Shown one piece after another: positions 1 through 8,962 of a stretch of 64,000 nucleotides of DNA. The stretch comes from Clostridiales bacterium (GTDB lineage Bacteria; Bacillota; Clostridia; Christensenellales; Aristaeellaceae). The notes below the pieces were generated by a model. That model was not told the DNA's origin and did no database searches. It saw only the letters and a program-made list of their open reading frames with translations. The position numbers and the translations under genes were made by a program. How positions within the stretch are numbered: position 1 is the stretch's first letter; each line of letters opens with the position of its first letter. The stretch covers positions 1 to 64,000 of the forward strand of contig SVGY01000005.1 of NCBI GenBank assembly GCA_015056145.1. Reading direction: 5' to 3'.

Positions 1-2
1 GG

Positions 3-479
3 CAGTACGGCGCTTCCTTCAGCGCTTCCCCCGAGCTGGAAGCCATGGCCAAGGGCTGGTACGAGAACGGCACCGAAGTGATCTTCGCTTGCGGCGGCTC
101 CATGTTCTCCTCCATCGTTTCTGCTGCCTCCGCCAACGATGCCTACGTTGTGGGTGTTGACGTAGACCAGAGCTTCGAGTCCGAGACCGTTGTTACCTCC
201 GCCCTCAAGGGCCTCGTTTCCGCTACCGAGTGGGCTATCGGCAAGTTCTACGCTGGCGAATGGGATTCCATCGGCGACGTAGCCAACAACCTGGGCGCCA
301 ATGACAACGCCGTGGGTCTGCCCGTGGCCACCTGGTCCCTGGAGAACTGGGCTGTTGCCGATTACGAAGCCCTGCTGGCTTCCATCGTTTCCGGCACCCT
401 GGTTGTGGATAACACCGTGCTGGAAGCCGACGGCATCGTGAACGCCGGTTTCACCAACGTTACCATCATTTACGAATAA
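3..479 (+). CDS. BMP-family ABC transporter substrate-binding lipoprotein, C-terminal part (truncated by window edge)
   Basis: Open from the first full codon at position 3, so the gene starts before the window; about 158 residues are seen. The fragment holds the second lobe of a Med/PnrA-like (BMP family, PF02608) binding protein: a stretch reading IFACGGSM, then VVGVDVDQ, then TSALKGLVSA, the usual order in this family where the ligand's ribose is bound. Proteins of this type bind nucleosides or related ligands outside the membrane and are lipid-anchored. The ATPase and two permeases that follow in the same direction complete the transporter. A strong terminator stands right after the stop and a new promoter before the ATPase gene, so the binding protein can be made in excess over the membrane parts, as is common for such systems. 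Confidence 0.9.
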   Translation, partial: QYGASFSASPELEAMAKGWYENGTEVIFACGGSMFSSIVSAASANDAYVVGVDVDQSFESETVVTSALKGLVSATEWAIGKFYAGEWDSIGDVANNLGANDNAVGLPVATWSLENWAVADYEALLASIVSGTLVVDNTVLEADGIVNAGFTNVTIIYE

Positions 480-494
480 TTGCTCCGGCAGTTT

Positions 495-524
495 CCGGGG
501 GAGCATACGCTCCCCCGGTTTTTT
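495..524 (+). terminator. Rho-independent terminator after the BMP gene
   Basis: A perfect 10-bp stem, CCGGGGGAGC (495-504) with GCTCCCCCGG (509-518), loop ATAC, followed by six T (519-524). It separates the binding-protein gene from the downstream transporter genes. Confidence 0.93.
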
Positions 525-559
525 GTTGCGCTTTTCATTGCGCCTCGTCTCCGAAAACC

Positions 560-588
560 TTGCATTTTCCACCAATTCCCGATATAAT
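560..588 (+). promoter_or_regulatory. Sigma-A type promoter of the ABC transporter genes
   Basis: TTGCAT (560-565), 17-bp spacer, TATAAT (583-588). It lies between the terminator of the BMP gene and the ATPase gene start at 652, giving that gene its own transcription start. Confidence 0.7.
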
Positions 589-651
589 AACCTTACACTG
601 TATAAAACGGCGTGTTCCGTTAAATAACCATAGAAAGGGAGGTGGGCGCAG

Positions 652-2199
652 ATGAATGACGTACCTCAGTATGTAATAGAAATGCTGCACATCACCAAAG
701 AATTCCCTGGAATCAAGGCCAACGACGATATCACCCTTCAGCTGAAAAAGGGCGAAATCCACGCCCTGCTGGGTGAAAACGGCGCAGGCAAGTCCACCCT
801 GATGAGCGTGCTCTTCGGCCTCTACCAGCCGGAAGAAGGCATCATCAAAAAGGACGGCCAGGAAGTAAAAATCAATAATCCCAACGACGCCACCGCCCTG
901 CACATCGGCATGGTTCACCAGCACTTTAAACTGATCGACGTGTTTACCGTGCTGGATAACATCATCCTGGGCGCAGAGGACGTGGCTCCCCTGGGCTTCC
1001 TCAAAAGAAAAGAAGCCCGCAGAAAGGTGCTGGAGCTCAGCCAGCGCTACGGCCTGAAGGTGGATATCGACGCAAAGGTGGAGGATATCACCGTAGGCAT
1101 GCAGCAGCGTGTGGAGATCCTCAAGATGCTCTACCGTGAAAACGAGGTGCTGATCTTCGACGAGCCCACCGCCGTGCTGACTCCCCAGGAAATCGACGAG
1201 CTGATGCAAATCATGCGGGGACTGGCCGCCGAGGGCAAGAGCATCCTGTTCATCACCCACAAGCTCAACGAGATCATGGCCGTATCCGACCGCGTTACCG
1301 TACTGCGCAAGGGCCGGTATGTTGGCACCGTGAATACAGCCGACACCACCAAGGCAGAGCTCAGCAGCATGATGGTGGGCCGCCCCGTGCAGCTGGTTGT
1401 GGAAAAGGAACCCGCCACCCCCGGCAAGGATGTGCTGAAGGTGGAAAACCTGTGCGTGCCCTCCAAGCTCTACAAGCGTGACGCCGTGCACAATGTAAGC
1501 TTTACCGCCAGAGCCGGCGAGATCCTCTGCATCGCAGGTATCGACGGCAACGGCCAGACCGACCTGGTTTATGCCATCACCGGCCTGGAGCACCCCACTT
1601 CCGGCAAGATCACCCTGATGGACAAGGAAATCAGCCGTGCCAGCGTAAAGCAGCGCAGCAATGCCGGCATGAGCCATATTCCTGAAGACCGCCACAAGCA
1701 TGGCCTCATTCTGGATTTCAGCCTGGAACAGAACATGGTGCTTCAGCGTTTCCAGGAAAAGCAGTTCCAGAATTCCGGTTTCATCCGTTTCGGCAAAGTT
1801 CGGGCCTATGCGGAAGACCTCATCGAACAGTTTGACGTCCGCTCCGGTCAGGGCGCCGAGACCATTGCCCGCAGCATGTCCGGCGGTAACCAGCAGAAGG
1901 CCATCGTCGCCCGTGAGCTGGACCGGGACAAGCCGCTGGTAGTGGCTGTGCAGCCCACCCGTGGCCTGGACGTGGGCGCCATCGAGTACATCCACGGTCA
2001 GCTGGTAAGTCAGCGTGATGCAGGTAAGGCAGTTCTTCTGGTTTCCCTTGAGCTGGACGAGGTCATGAACCTTTCCGACCGCATCCTGGTGATGTACGAA
2101 GGCGAGATCGTCGGCGAATTTGACCCCAAAAACATTACCGTAGAAGAACTGGGCCTGTATATGGCAGGCGCAAAACGGCAGGAGGTGGCTGAGCAATGA
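652..2199 (+). CDS. BMP-type nucleoside ABC transporter, duplicated ATP-binding protein (YufO/NupO-like)
   Basis: 515 residues with two ABC ATPase domains in one chain, as in sugar/nucleoside importers of the RbsA/YufO group. The first domain has an intact Walker A (GENGAGKST) and Walker B (LIFDEPTA) but a weak signature (TVGMQQR). The second has the canonical signature SGGNQQK but a Walker A without lysine (GIDGNGQT), the normal asymmetry of this family. The start is set by GGGAGGTG at 637-644. The stop overlaps the next gene by ATGA, so the permease is translationally coupled. It should power uptake of nucleosides or similar solutes with the binding protein upstream; the exact substrate cannot be read from sequence. 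Confidence 0.93.
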   Translation: MNDVPQYVIEMLHITKEFPGIKANDDITLQLKKGEIHALLGENGAGKSTLMSVLFGLYQPEEGIIKKDGQEVKINNPNDATALHIGMVHQHFKLIDVFTVLDNIILGAEDVAPLGFLKRKEARRKVLELSQRYGLKVDIDAKVEDITVGMQQRVEILKMLYRENEVLIFDEPTAVLTPQEIDELMQIMRGLAAEGKSILFITHKLNEIMAVSDRVTVLRKGRYVGTVNTADTTKAELSSMMVGRPVQLVVEKEPATPGKDVLKVENLCVPSKLYKRDAVHNVSFTARAGEILCIAGIDGNGQTDLVYAITGLEHPTSGKITLMDKEISRASVKQRSNAGMSHIPEDRHKHGLILDFSLEQNMVLQRFQEKQFQNSGFIRFGKVRAYAEDLIEQFDVRSGQGAETIARSMSGGNQQKAIVARELDRDKPLVVAVQPTRGLDVGAIEYIHGQLVSQRDAGKAVLLVSLELDEVMNLSDRILVMYEGEIVGEFDPKNITVEELGLYMAGAKRQEVAEQ

Positions 2200-3584
2200 A
2201 AAAGACTTCCTTTTTCCAAAAGGCAGGTACCCGCTCTGTTCTGGCCTCTGTGATTTCCATCCTCTTCGGCCTTGCCGCAGGCAGCCTGCTGGTTTTCATC
2301 GTGGGCATATTCAACCCCCGCATGACCCCCAAAAACATCTGGGAAGGTATCCAGCTGATCTTTGGCGGCCTGTTCTCCACCGGCCGTTCTGAAACCGGCC
2401 TCCTTACCTTCGGCTTCAATCCCACCAATATCGGCAACATGCTCTTCCGTGCCACTCCCCTGGTGCTGACGGGCCTTTCCGTTGCAGTTGCCTTTAAAAC
2501 CGGTCTGTTCAACATCGGCGCCCCCGGCCAGTATCTGGCAGGTACCGCTGCAACTCTGTTCATCGCTCTGGGCATCCCTTCCAGCGAGATGATCATTCCC
2601 GGCATCGCCCCCACCGGTATCCCGCCCATGGTGGTATGGGTGCTGGCATTTCTTGGCGGCATGCTGGCCGGCGCTCTCTGGGGAGCCATTCCCGGTTTGC
2701 TGAAATCCCTGCTGAATATCAACGAGGTTCTGGCGTGCATCATGACCAACTGGATCGCTGCCAACCTTGTCACCTGGGCTTTTGATGTTTCCAACCTGAA
2801 AAACATCATGGAGGGAACCAAAACCGGTTACATCTACAAGACCACCGTTAACGGTGTGGCCACCCCCAAGCTGGGTCTGGACAAGCTCTTCCCGGGCTCG
2901 CAGGTGAATGGCGGCATCATCATCGCAGCCATCCTTGCGGTGATCGTATACATCATCCTCACCCGCACCACCTTCGGCTATCAGCTGAAGGCCTGCGGCT
3001 CCAACCGTTTCGCAGCCCGCTATGCCGGTATCAAGGACAAGCGCAACATCGTGCTGAGCATGGCCATTGCCGGCGCCCTTGCAGGCGCTGCCGGTTCCCT
3101 GTACTACCTCAGCGGCAACACCGAATTCTTCTGGTCCACCTATCAGCAGTTGCCTGCCGCCGGCTTCAACGGCATTCCTGTGGCTTTGCTGGCCTCCAAC
3201 CATCCCATCGGCGTGGTATTCACCGGCATGTTCATGTCCATGCTTGACATCTGCGGCCTGCAGCTGACCAACCTGACCACCTACAACGAATACATCACCG
3301 ACGTTATTATCGCCGTGATCGTGTACCTCAGCGCCTTCTCCCTGCTAATCAAGACCTGGCTGTCCGGACGCAAGAAAAAGAAGGATACTGTCCCTGAAGC
3401 TGCACCCGTGGCGCAGACCGGCGAAGAAACCCTTTCCGGCGATTCCGCTCCGGAGGGATCCCCTGCAGACATTCCCGAAACCCCCACCACGGAAGAGGCC
3501 ATCCCGGACGCAGCAGTCCAGGATGAACCTGCACAAGACCCCGTCCAGGAAGCACTTATCGAAGAGGAGGCGAAGACCGAATGA
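2196..3584 (+). CDS. BMP-type nucleoside ABC transporter permease 1 (YufP/NupP-like)
   Basis: 462 residues, a polytopic membrane protein of the BPD_transp_2 family (PF02653). Hydrophobic segments run through about residue 390; the family hallmark region reads [20 protein letters not shown], with a following [11 protein letters not shown]. The start overlaps the ATPase stop (ATGA at 2196-2199) and the stop overlaps the next permease in the same way. Odd feature: after the last membrane segment comes a cytoplasmic tail of about 70 residues, rich in Glu, Pro, Ala and Thr, that is not part of the family's usual core. It pairs with permease 2 to form the channel. Confidence 0.93.
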   Translation: MKKTSFFQKAGTRSVLASVISILFGLAAGSLLVFIVGIFNPRMTPKNIWEGIQLIFGGLFSTGRSETGLLTFGFNPTNIGNMLFRATPLVLTGLSVAVAFKTGLFNIGAPGQYLAGTAATLFIALGIPSSEMIIPGIAPTGIPPMVVWVLAFLGGMLAGALWGAIPGLLKSLLNINEVLACIMTNWIAANLVTWAFDVSNLKNIMEGTKTGYIYKTTVNGVATPKLGLDKLFPGSQVNGGIIIAAILAVIVYIILTRTTFGYQLKACGSNRFAARYAGIKDKRNIVLSMAIAGALAGAAGSLYYLSGNTEFFWSTYQQLPAAGFNGIPVALLASNHPIGVVFTGMFMSMLDICGLQLTNLTTYNEYITDVIIAVIVYLSAFSLLIKTWLSGRKKKKDTVPEAAPVAQTGEETLSGDSAPEGSPADIPETPTTEEAIPDAAVQDEPAQDPVQEALIEEEAKTE

Positions 3585-4657
3585 CGACCCTGTTTGAAAA
3601 CCTCACCTCGGGAAGCATGGTCTTCCTCATCCGTCAAACGCTGATCTATGCCGTTCCGCTGATGATCGTTGCCCTGGCTGGTATCTACGCCGAGCGCAGC
3701 GGTATCATCAACCTGGCCCTGGAAGGTATTATGATCTTCGGCGCATTCATCGGCGTGCTGTTTGTGCGCCTTGTGCAGCAGTGGGGCTGGTTTGAGGCAG
3801 TATATCAGGCCAAAAACTGGGTTGCCCTTCAGGGTTTCGTCCTGCTGACGATGCTGGTGGCTGCCATTCTGGGCGCAGTGTTTTCCATGCTGCTGGGCTT
3901 TGCCGCCATCAACCTCAAGGCCGACCAGACCATCGGCGGCACCGCCCTGAACCTGATGGCCCCTGCGCTGGTACTGTTCCTTGTGCGCATCATCGCCAAC
4001 CAGAACACCCTGCAGATGTTCAGCGGCGACAGCGCCAGCTGGTTCATGCTCAAAAAGAGCACCTTCGGCATCGGGCGTACCCAGGATGTGGGCTTCTTCT
4101 TTGATACCTTTGTAAACAAGGTGTATCCCGCAACCTATGTGTGCATCATCATTTTCGTGGTGATGTCCATCATCCTCTACAAGACCCGGTTCGGTCTGCG
4201 GCTGCGCAGCTGCGGCGAAAATCCCCAGGCGGCAGACAGCCTTGGCATTAACGTATTTGCCATGCGGTACGCAGGCGTCGGTATCTCCGGCGCTCTCGCA
4301 GGTGTTGGCGGCTTCGTCTATGCCCTGACCACCACCAACTGCACTGCCAACGGCGACGTAGCCGGTTTCGGTTTCCTTGCACTGGCCGTTATGATCTTCG
4401 GTAACTGGAAGCCCCTGAGCGTTGCAGGCGCTGCGCTGCTGTTCGGTATGTTCAAATGCATCGCCGCCAGCTACGGCAGCCTCTACCTCATCAACGGTGC
4501 CGGCCAGCAGATCTACTTCCTCAAGGAGCTGAACATCAACACCAACTTCTACCGGCTCCTGCCCTACCTCATCACCCTGATCGTCCTTGCCTTCACCTCC
4601 AAGAACTCCCGGGCTCCCAAAGCGGAAGGCATTCCTTACGACAAGGGAAGCAGGTAA
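3581..4657 (+). CDS. BMP-type nucleoside ABC transporter permease 2 (YufQ/NupQ-like)
   Basis: 358 residues, BPD_transp_2 permease. Recognisable family stretches are YAERSGIINLALEGIM near the N-terminus (residues about 30-45), GENPQAADSLGINVFAMRYAG in the conserved cytoplasmic loop (quoted here only as its position, near residues 210-230) and the GALAGVGGF segment after it. It starts four bases before permease 1 ends (ATGA), the last gene of this transporter operon. Transcription probably ends at the perfect hairpin at 4748-4789. Confidence 0.93.
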   Translation: MTTLFENLTSGSMVFLIRQTLIYAVPLMIVALAGIYAERSGIINLALEGIMIFGAFIGVLFVRLVQQWGWFEAVYQAKNWVALQGFVLLTMLVAAILGAVFSMLLGFAAINLKADQTIGGTALNLMAPALVLFLVRIIANQNTLQMFSGDSASWFMLKKSTFGIGRTQDVGFFFDTFVNKVYPATYVCIIIFVVMSIILYKTRFGLRLRSCGENPQAADSLGINVFAMRYAGVGISGALAGVGGFVYALTTTNCTANGDVAGFGFLALAVMIFGNWKPLSVAGAALLFGMFKCIAASYGSLYLINGAGQQIYFLKELNINTNFYRLLPYLITLIVLAFTSKNSRAPKAEGIPYDKGSR

Positions 4658-4674
4658 AGCTGGGAACGGGGCGA

Positions 4675-4860
4675 GATTGGGAGGCGGCTTTTCAGAGAAA
4701 AGCCCCTCCCAAACCCTCCCGAAAAGCACATTTGGTTTCAGATATAGAACTACCGCATACACCGGGTTGGATGTATGCGGTAGTTTTTTATACTGGTGTA
4801 AACGCTATGTTTTTTGCGGTCTTCTTTTGGTTCTTTTCTTCTGGCTCAGAAGAAAAGAAC
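4675..4860. repeat. Composite intergenic repeat, locus 1 (modules A-B-C, diverged single copy)
   Basis: Between two convergent genes. Module A is a hairpin: TTGGGAG (4677-4683) with CTCCCAA (4706-4712) outside, GGCTTTTC (4686-4693) with GAAAAGCC (4697-4704) inside. Module B is a 14-bp terminator hairpin (4748-4789). Module C is a pyrimidine/purine palindrome (4821-4859) beginning GCGGTCTTC and centred on CTGGCTCAG. The same order occurs at 8963-9371 and 40195-41000, with base changes that keep pairing. Confidence 0.75.
4748..4789 (+). terminator. Strong hairpin terminator (module B of the repeat at locus 1)
   Basis: Perfect 14-bp stem AACTACCGCATACA (4748-4761) with its complement (4772-4785), 10-base loop, then T run. 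It would end the nucleoside transporter operon; the A-rich left side could also act on minus-strand transcripts of the convergent gene. Confidence 0.88.
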
Positions 4861-4868
4861 ACACACCC

Positions 4869-5948
4869 CTACTCAAGCCTCGCAGTAAAGCTGATGATCG
4901 TCACCGTGGGCGGGTTGAAAAGGCGTCCCTTCATGGGATAGGCCTGGCTGGAGCTGATACCCGGAGAAATGTATTCATTCAGGCTGTTAATGCGCTGCAT
5001 GCCCACGATGCGGTCGTCAGTGGGCAGCCAGCCGATATCCGGCACATACAGGGCCTTGCCGCCGGGCAGCCGCCACTGACCGCCGCAGTAATGGCCGCTG
5101 AGCAGCAGGGAAATATTGCGGAAGTTGTATACCTTGGCAGTATCTGCCCACTCAATAAGCTCCCGGATGTAGCTGTCATCCAGGGGAATGTGGTTCACAG
5201 CGATCTGCAGGTCGCCTTCCTTCATGTTTTTCAGGGCCATGCTGGTGCGCTGGTACACCTCAATGCGGTAGTTCAGGGCACGGTAAGCGGCGCCGCCCTC
5301 CGCATCGTACTGGCTGCCCTGCTCCTCCATGGCCTGCCGCTGTTTTTCCAGGCTGCCGAGCATGCCGTCCACATCCACCTCGTAAAGGTACTGGGGCGAA
5401 AACCAAACCGTCTTTTTGCCAAAGGGCATGCTCATGGGCGCATCCAGATAGATGCCGCCGGCTGCCTCTGCCGCCTCCACCCAGCTGGCCCTTACCTTGG
5501 GCGTGCCCCGGGCGGTGGACAGGATGGGCTCGGGATCGTCATCCCCGGCGATGAAGAAAATGGGCACGTCTTCCCGCAGGGTGCTCAGGGTGTGAATCAG
5601 TGAAAGCAGGGGCTCGTAATTGCCGCCGGGGCCGACCATATCGCCGCCCAAAACCACGGCATGGAAGGTTTTTCCCTGGAGCATTCTCTTCCACTGGGCC
5701 GTATCGCTGCCCAGCTCCGAGGCTTCCATATCGCTGATAAACAGCACAGAAAACCCTTCGTATTCCTTGGCAAGCCCCATAACATGCACTTTTTCCGATG
5801 AAAGTACAATGCGCTTGTTGGACGCATGGTTTATGATGAGGGCACCGGCAACCGTCACAGCAAGCAAAAGCAACACCAGCAGAAAGATCCCCGTATGGGA
5901 TCGCCTCCGTTGAGGAATAAACAGATAGTCGTTCTTGCGTCTTGCCAT
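4869..5948 (-). CDS. Membrane-anchored metallophosphoesterase-like protein with substituted active site
   Basis: 359 residues. After a basic N-terminus (ARRKNDY...) there is one membrane segment (about residues 22-42), then an outward-facing calcineurin-like phosphoesterase fold related to YkuE. The five motifs are recognisable but altered: ISDMEA in place of D-x-H, GGDMVG kept, AGDDDP in place of GNH(D/E), a lone histidine in VNHIP, and SGHYCGGQWRLP in place of GHTHGGQ. So the first His, the Asn-His pair and the last metal His are missing, and normal di-metal catalysis is doubtful. Start: the ATG at 5946-5948 has AGGGGGTG upstream; an in-frame ATG ten codons earlier lies inside the likely -10 box and is rejected. 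It may bind a ligand or metal without hydrolysis. Confidence 0.8.
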   Translation of the reverse strand: MARRKNDYLFIPQRRRSHTGIFLLVLLLLAVTVAGALIINHASNKRIVLSSEKVHVMGLAKEYEGFSVLFISDMEASELGSDTAQWKRMLQGKTFHAVVLGGDMVGPGGNYEPLLSLIHTLSTLREDVPIFFIAGDDDPEPILSTARGTPKVRASWVEAAEAAGGIYLDAPMSMPFGKKTVWFSPQYLYEVDVDGMLGSLEKQRQAMEEQGSQYDAEGGAAYRALNYRIEVYQRTSMALKNMKEGDLQIAVNHIPLDDSYIRELIEWADTAKVYNFRNISLLLSGHYCGGQWRLPGGKALYVPDIGWLPTDDRIVGMQRINSLNEYISPGISSSQAYPMKGRLFNPPTVTIISFTARLE

Positions 5949-5976
5949 GCCCCCACCCCCTATATATTGTATCTTC

Positions 5977-6006
5977 ATATTACGGGTTTTACTTGCATCC
6001 AGTCAA
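5977..6006 (-). promoter_or_regulatory. Promoter of the metallophosphoesterase-like gene
   Basis: On the minus strand TTGACT (6001-6006), 18-bp spacer, TAATAT (5977-5982). Its -10 box overlaps the upstream in-frame ATG at 5978, which is the main reason for choosing the later start at 5948. Confidence 0.55.
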
Positions 6007-6162
6007 TGAAGGATTTCTAAGCAATGTATGACAGTTTTTCGTGAATTGAGACGATTTCGCCATGAATTTGCGATAGTTGTCACACTTGCTTTATAGATGT
6101 AACGCAATCATGAACGGTGTGTAAAAATGCTCCCCATCCCCATAGGAAAAAAAACGGGTTTG

Positions 6163-6171
6163 TGATATACT
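6163..6171 (+). promoter_or_regulatory. Extended -10 promoter upstream of radA
   Basis: TG-A-TATACT at 6163-6171, with no clear -35 hexamer. It gives radA a leader of about 165 bases. The 395-base gap between 5948 and 6344 otherwise holds the divergent promoter and the hairpin before the radA ribosome site; no gene was seen in it. Confidence 0.5.
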
Positions 6172-6297
6172 GACACCGTACGCAGGATTGTGTGCCGCAG
6201 CCTTGTGCCATATGCAGCGTCTTTTCATGCCGCATTCGCTTTTTTCCGGCAAAGGTTGTCATGGCATATTCCTGTACTTTTTGATATCATCAACACA

Positions 6298-6329
6298 TGC
6301 CGCAACCCTGGCAGACGTGCCATGCGGCA
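6298..6329 (+). promoter_or_regulatory. Two-part hairpin abutting the radA ribosome binding site
   Basis: Outer stem TGCCGCA (6298-6304) with TGCGGCA (6323-6329); inner stem TGGCA (6309-6313) with TGCCA (6318-6322) closing a GACG loop. The last paired bases touch AAAGGAG (6329-6334), so folding could modulate ribosome access. No regulator is known; this is structure seen in the sequence only. Confidence 0.45.
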
Positions 6330-6343
6330 AAGGAGCGACCATC

Positions 6344-7723
6344 TTGGCCAAGGAAAAAACGATCTACGTTTGTGCTTCCTGCGGTTACGAAGCCGCACGC
6401 TGGCTGGGCTGCTGCCCGGATTGCGGCGAATGGAACACCTTTGAGGAGCGCCGAAGCCTGCCCGCAGTCCCCTCGGCAAAAACTGCGGCAAAAGCTGCCA
6501 AATACCAAACGAATCAGAAAAGCGAAATCGTGCCGCTATCCCAGGTGGAAGAAAAACAGGAACCCCGCTCCACCACCGGCAACGAGGAACTGGATCGGGT
6601 ACTGGGCGGCGGCCTTGTACCGGGCAGCGCCATCCTCATCGGCGGCGATCCCGGCATCGGCAAAAGCACGCTGCTGTTGCAGGTAGCCGCATCCCTGAGC
6701 CAGCGGTGCAGGGTTTTGTACGTCAGCGGTGAAGAAAGCGCCCGCCAGATCAAAATGCGGGCTGTACGCATCAAGGTTCCACAGGATAAGCTGTACATTC
6801 TTGCAGAAAATGATGTGGAAAGCATTCTGGAAAAATGTGAAGGCATGCAGCCGGACGTTCTGATCATCGACAGTATCCAGACCATGGTTTCAGAGGACAG
6901 CGGAAGTGCCCCGGGCAGCGTAAGCCAGGTGCGCCAAAGCGCAGGAGCCATTGTGCGCTACGCCAAGGAGACGGGTACTGCCGTATTCATCGTGGGCCAC
7001 GTTACCAAAGAGGGCAGCCTTGCGGGCCCCCGTGTGCTGGAACACATGGTGGACGCCGTTCTCTACTTTGAAGGAGACCGTCAGCACGAATACCGTCTTT
7101 TGCGTGCGGTAAAGAACCGCTTCGGCTCCGTCAACGAACTGGGCGTATTTGAAATGCGTCAGGAAGGCATGATCCCCGTCGCCAATCCCAGCGAAACCCT
7201 GCTGAGCCAGCGTGCCAGAGGCACCGGCGGCAGTGTGGTGTTCTGCACCTTGCAGGGCAGCCGGCCCATTCTGTGCGATTTGCAGGCGCTGGCGGCAAAA
7301 TCCTTTTACTCCGTACCCAAACGAACCGTGGGCGGCATGGACTCCAGCCGTGTGGCGCTGCTGCTGGCGGTAATGGAAAAGCGGGCCGGCAAAAAGCTGT
7401 TTGATCAGGATGTATACATCAACGTAGCCGGTGGACTTGCCCTCAGCGACCCCGCTGCAGACCTTGCCGTTTGCGTGGCTGTGGCCTCCAGCCTGATGGG
7501 CTTCACCCTGCCCCCCAATCTAAGCGTAATGGGCGAAGTGGGCCTGTGTGGCGAAGTGCGCCCGGTAAGCCAGGTGGAGCGCCGTGTGGCGGAATGCGTA
7601 CGCCTCGGCTTTACAGAGATCCTTCTGCCCAAGCAGAACATGAAAAGCGTCAAATCCATGGAGGGAGTCAAGCTGATTGGCGTGGATACGCTGATGCAGG
7701 CCCTGGCCATGGTATCAGACTAA
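6344..7723 (+). CDS. radA: DNA repair protein RadA (branch migration ATPase)
   Basis: 459 residues, normal for RadA. Order: zinc finger with Cys10, Cys13, Cys24 and Cys27 (CASC...CPDC); RecA-like ATPase with Walker A GGDPGIGKST (residues 100-109); the RadA-specific KNRFG motif; and a Lon-protease-like C-terminal domain. RadA helps RecA process recombination intermediates by branch migration. The start is a TTG at 6344 preceded by AAAGGAG; it yields the family's usual MAKEKT-like N-terminus, whereas the in-frame ATGs upstream have no ribosome site and would add unrelated residues. In Bacillus the next gene is disA, then yacL; here yacL follows directly. Confidence 0.96.
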   Translation: MAKEKTIYVCASCGYEAARWLGCCPDCGEWNTFEERRSLPAVPSAKTAAKAAKYQTNQKSEIVPLSQVEEKQEPRSTTGNEELDRVLGGGLVPGSAILIGGDPGIGKSTLLLQVAASLSQRCRVLYVSGEESARQIKMRAVRIKVPQDKLYILAENDVESILEKCEGMQPDVLIIDSIQTMVSEDSGSAPGSVSQVRQSAGAIVRYAKETGTAVFIVGHVTKEGSLAGPRVLEHMVDAVLYFEGDRQHEYRLLRAVKNRFGSVNELGVFEMRQEGMIPVANPSETLLSQRARGTGGSVVFCTLQGSRPILCDLQALAAKSFYSVPKRTVGGMDSSRVALLLAVMEKRAGKKLFDQDVYINVAGGLALSDPAADLAVCVAVASSLMGFTLPPNLSVMGEVGLCGEVRPVSQVERRVAECVRLGFTEILLPKQNMKSVKSMEGVKLIGVDTLMQALAMVSD

Positions 7724-7764
7724 AAAACAATTCATTCAGTATCAGATAAGGATGGTTATTCAGC

Positions 7765-8937
7765 ATGAACAAAAACAAAGGATTCCGCAAAATGATGAAG
7801 GTGCTCATCGTGTTGCTGGGCGCAGGCATCGGCGCAGCAATCGCCGCCTTTTTGGTGCCGCTGGGCAGAAGATTCCTGCCAGATTTTTTCAATAAAACCG
7901 GTTACATCGCCCTTACTTATTTTGCCCTCTGTCTGATCGGCGCATTCATTTTCTTCGCCCTCAGCAACCACATCGTTGATCAGATTATGAAAATCATGGC
8001 CCGGCTGGAACGTTTCTGGGAAATGCTCTCCACCCGTCAGCTGATCCTGGGCATCCTTGGCATTCTGGCTGGCCTCATCATCGCCTGGCTCATTTCCCAG
8101 CCCATTCTTTCCATGGGCATCAGCCTCGTGAGCATCAGCCTCAGCGCACTTTTGTATCTGCTGTGCGGTTATGTGGGCATGCGCATCGGTTTCAGGCGTA
8201 CCCGCAAAAAGCGCAAGGCGTCCGCTATGGATCCCATTTTCCAGGAAGCCTCTTCCCTTCTCAGCGACGAGGACGAAGAGACCGAATCTCCCTTTGTTGC
8301 CAAGGGTATGAATGTGCCCTGCAAACTGCTGGACACTTCCGTGATCATCGACGGGCGTGTTCTGGATGTGGCGAAAGCCGGATTCCTTGAAGGCGAAATC
8401 GTGGTTCCCGAATTTGTTCTTGCAGAACTGCGCCACATTGCGGACAGCGGCGATAACCTGCGCCGTGCCCGTGGCCGTCGTGGCCTTGACGTGTTGCAGA
8501 AACTCCAGAAAGAACTGAAAAACCCCATCACCATCGAGCAGAGGGATTATCCTGACGTGGAAGAAGTGGACGTTAAGCTGCTGCGGCTCTGCCGTGAAAA
8601 GGACGGCACCGTGGTGACCAACGACTACAACCTCAACAAAGTGGCCAGCGTGGCCGGCCTCAGAGTGATGAATATCAACGACCTGGCCAATGCCGTTAAG
8701 CCCATGCTGATGGCCGGCGAGGAACTGACCGTGCAGATCGTCCGGGAAGGCAAGGAACCCGGCCAGGGTGTGGCCTATCTGGATGACGGTACCATGATCG
8801 TCGTGGACAACGGTCGCCGCCATGTGGGCGAAGAAGTGACCGTGGTTGTGACCACCGTACTACAGACCAGCGCAGGCCGCATGATTTTCACCAAGCTACT
8901 GACCGCAGAGGACAAGGGCGTTTCTGCTGGAGCTTGA
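7765..8937 (+). CDS. yacL: PIN/TRAM-domain membrane protein (YacL family)
   Basis: 390 residues. Four hydrophobic segments fill roughly residues 10-140, followed by a PIN nuclease-like domain starting at LLDTSVIIDGR, with further acidic residues in FVLAELRH and TNDYNLN, and a C-terminal TRAM domain (VREGKEPGQGVAYLDDGTMIVV). The arrangement is that of Bacillus YacL, a conserved Gram-positive protein next to radA whose role is not settled; the PIN acidic residues suggest an RNase. A ribosome site AAGGATGG lies nine bases before the ATG. It shares the radA direction with a 41-base gap. Confidence 0.92.
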   Translation: MNKNKGFRKMMKVLIVLLGAGIGAAIAAFLVPLGRRFLPDFFNKTGYIALTYFALCLIGAFIFFALSNHIVDQIMKIMARLERFWEMLSTRQLILGILGILAGLIIAWLISQPILSMGISLVSISLSALLYLLCGYVGMRIGFRRTRKKRKASAMDPIFQEASSLLSDEDEETESPFVAKGMNVPCKLLDTSVIIDGRVLDVAKAGFLEGEIVVPEFVLAELRHIADSGDNLRRARGRRGLDVLQKLQKELKNPITIEQRDYPDVEEVDVKLLRLCREKDGTVVTNDYNLNKVASVAGLRVMNINDLANAVKPMLMAGEELTVQIVREGKEPGQGVAYLDDGTMIVVDNGRRHVGEEVTVVVTTVLQTSAGRMIFTKLLTAEDKGVSAGA

Positions 8938-8962
8938 CGGTATAGCGCTGATGGTGGTATTG

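Noticed and set aside
535-2196. A 553-codon minus-strand frame opposite the ABC ATPase
   Set aside because: Antisense shadow of a clear gene, no ribosome site, no recognisable domain. The same holds for the other long antisense frames opposite metH, clpB, pgpH and recJ.
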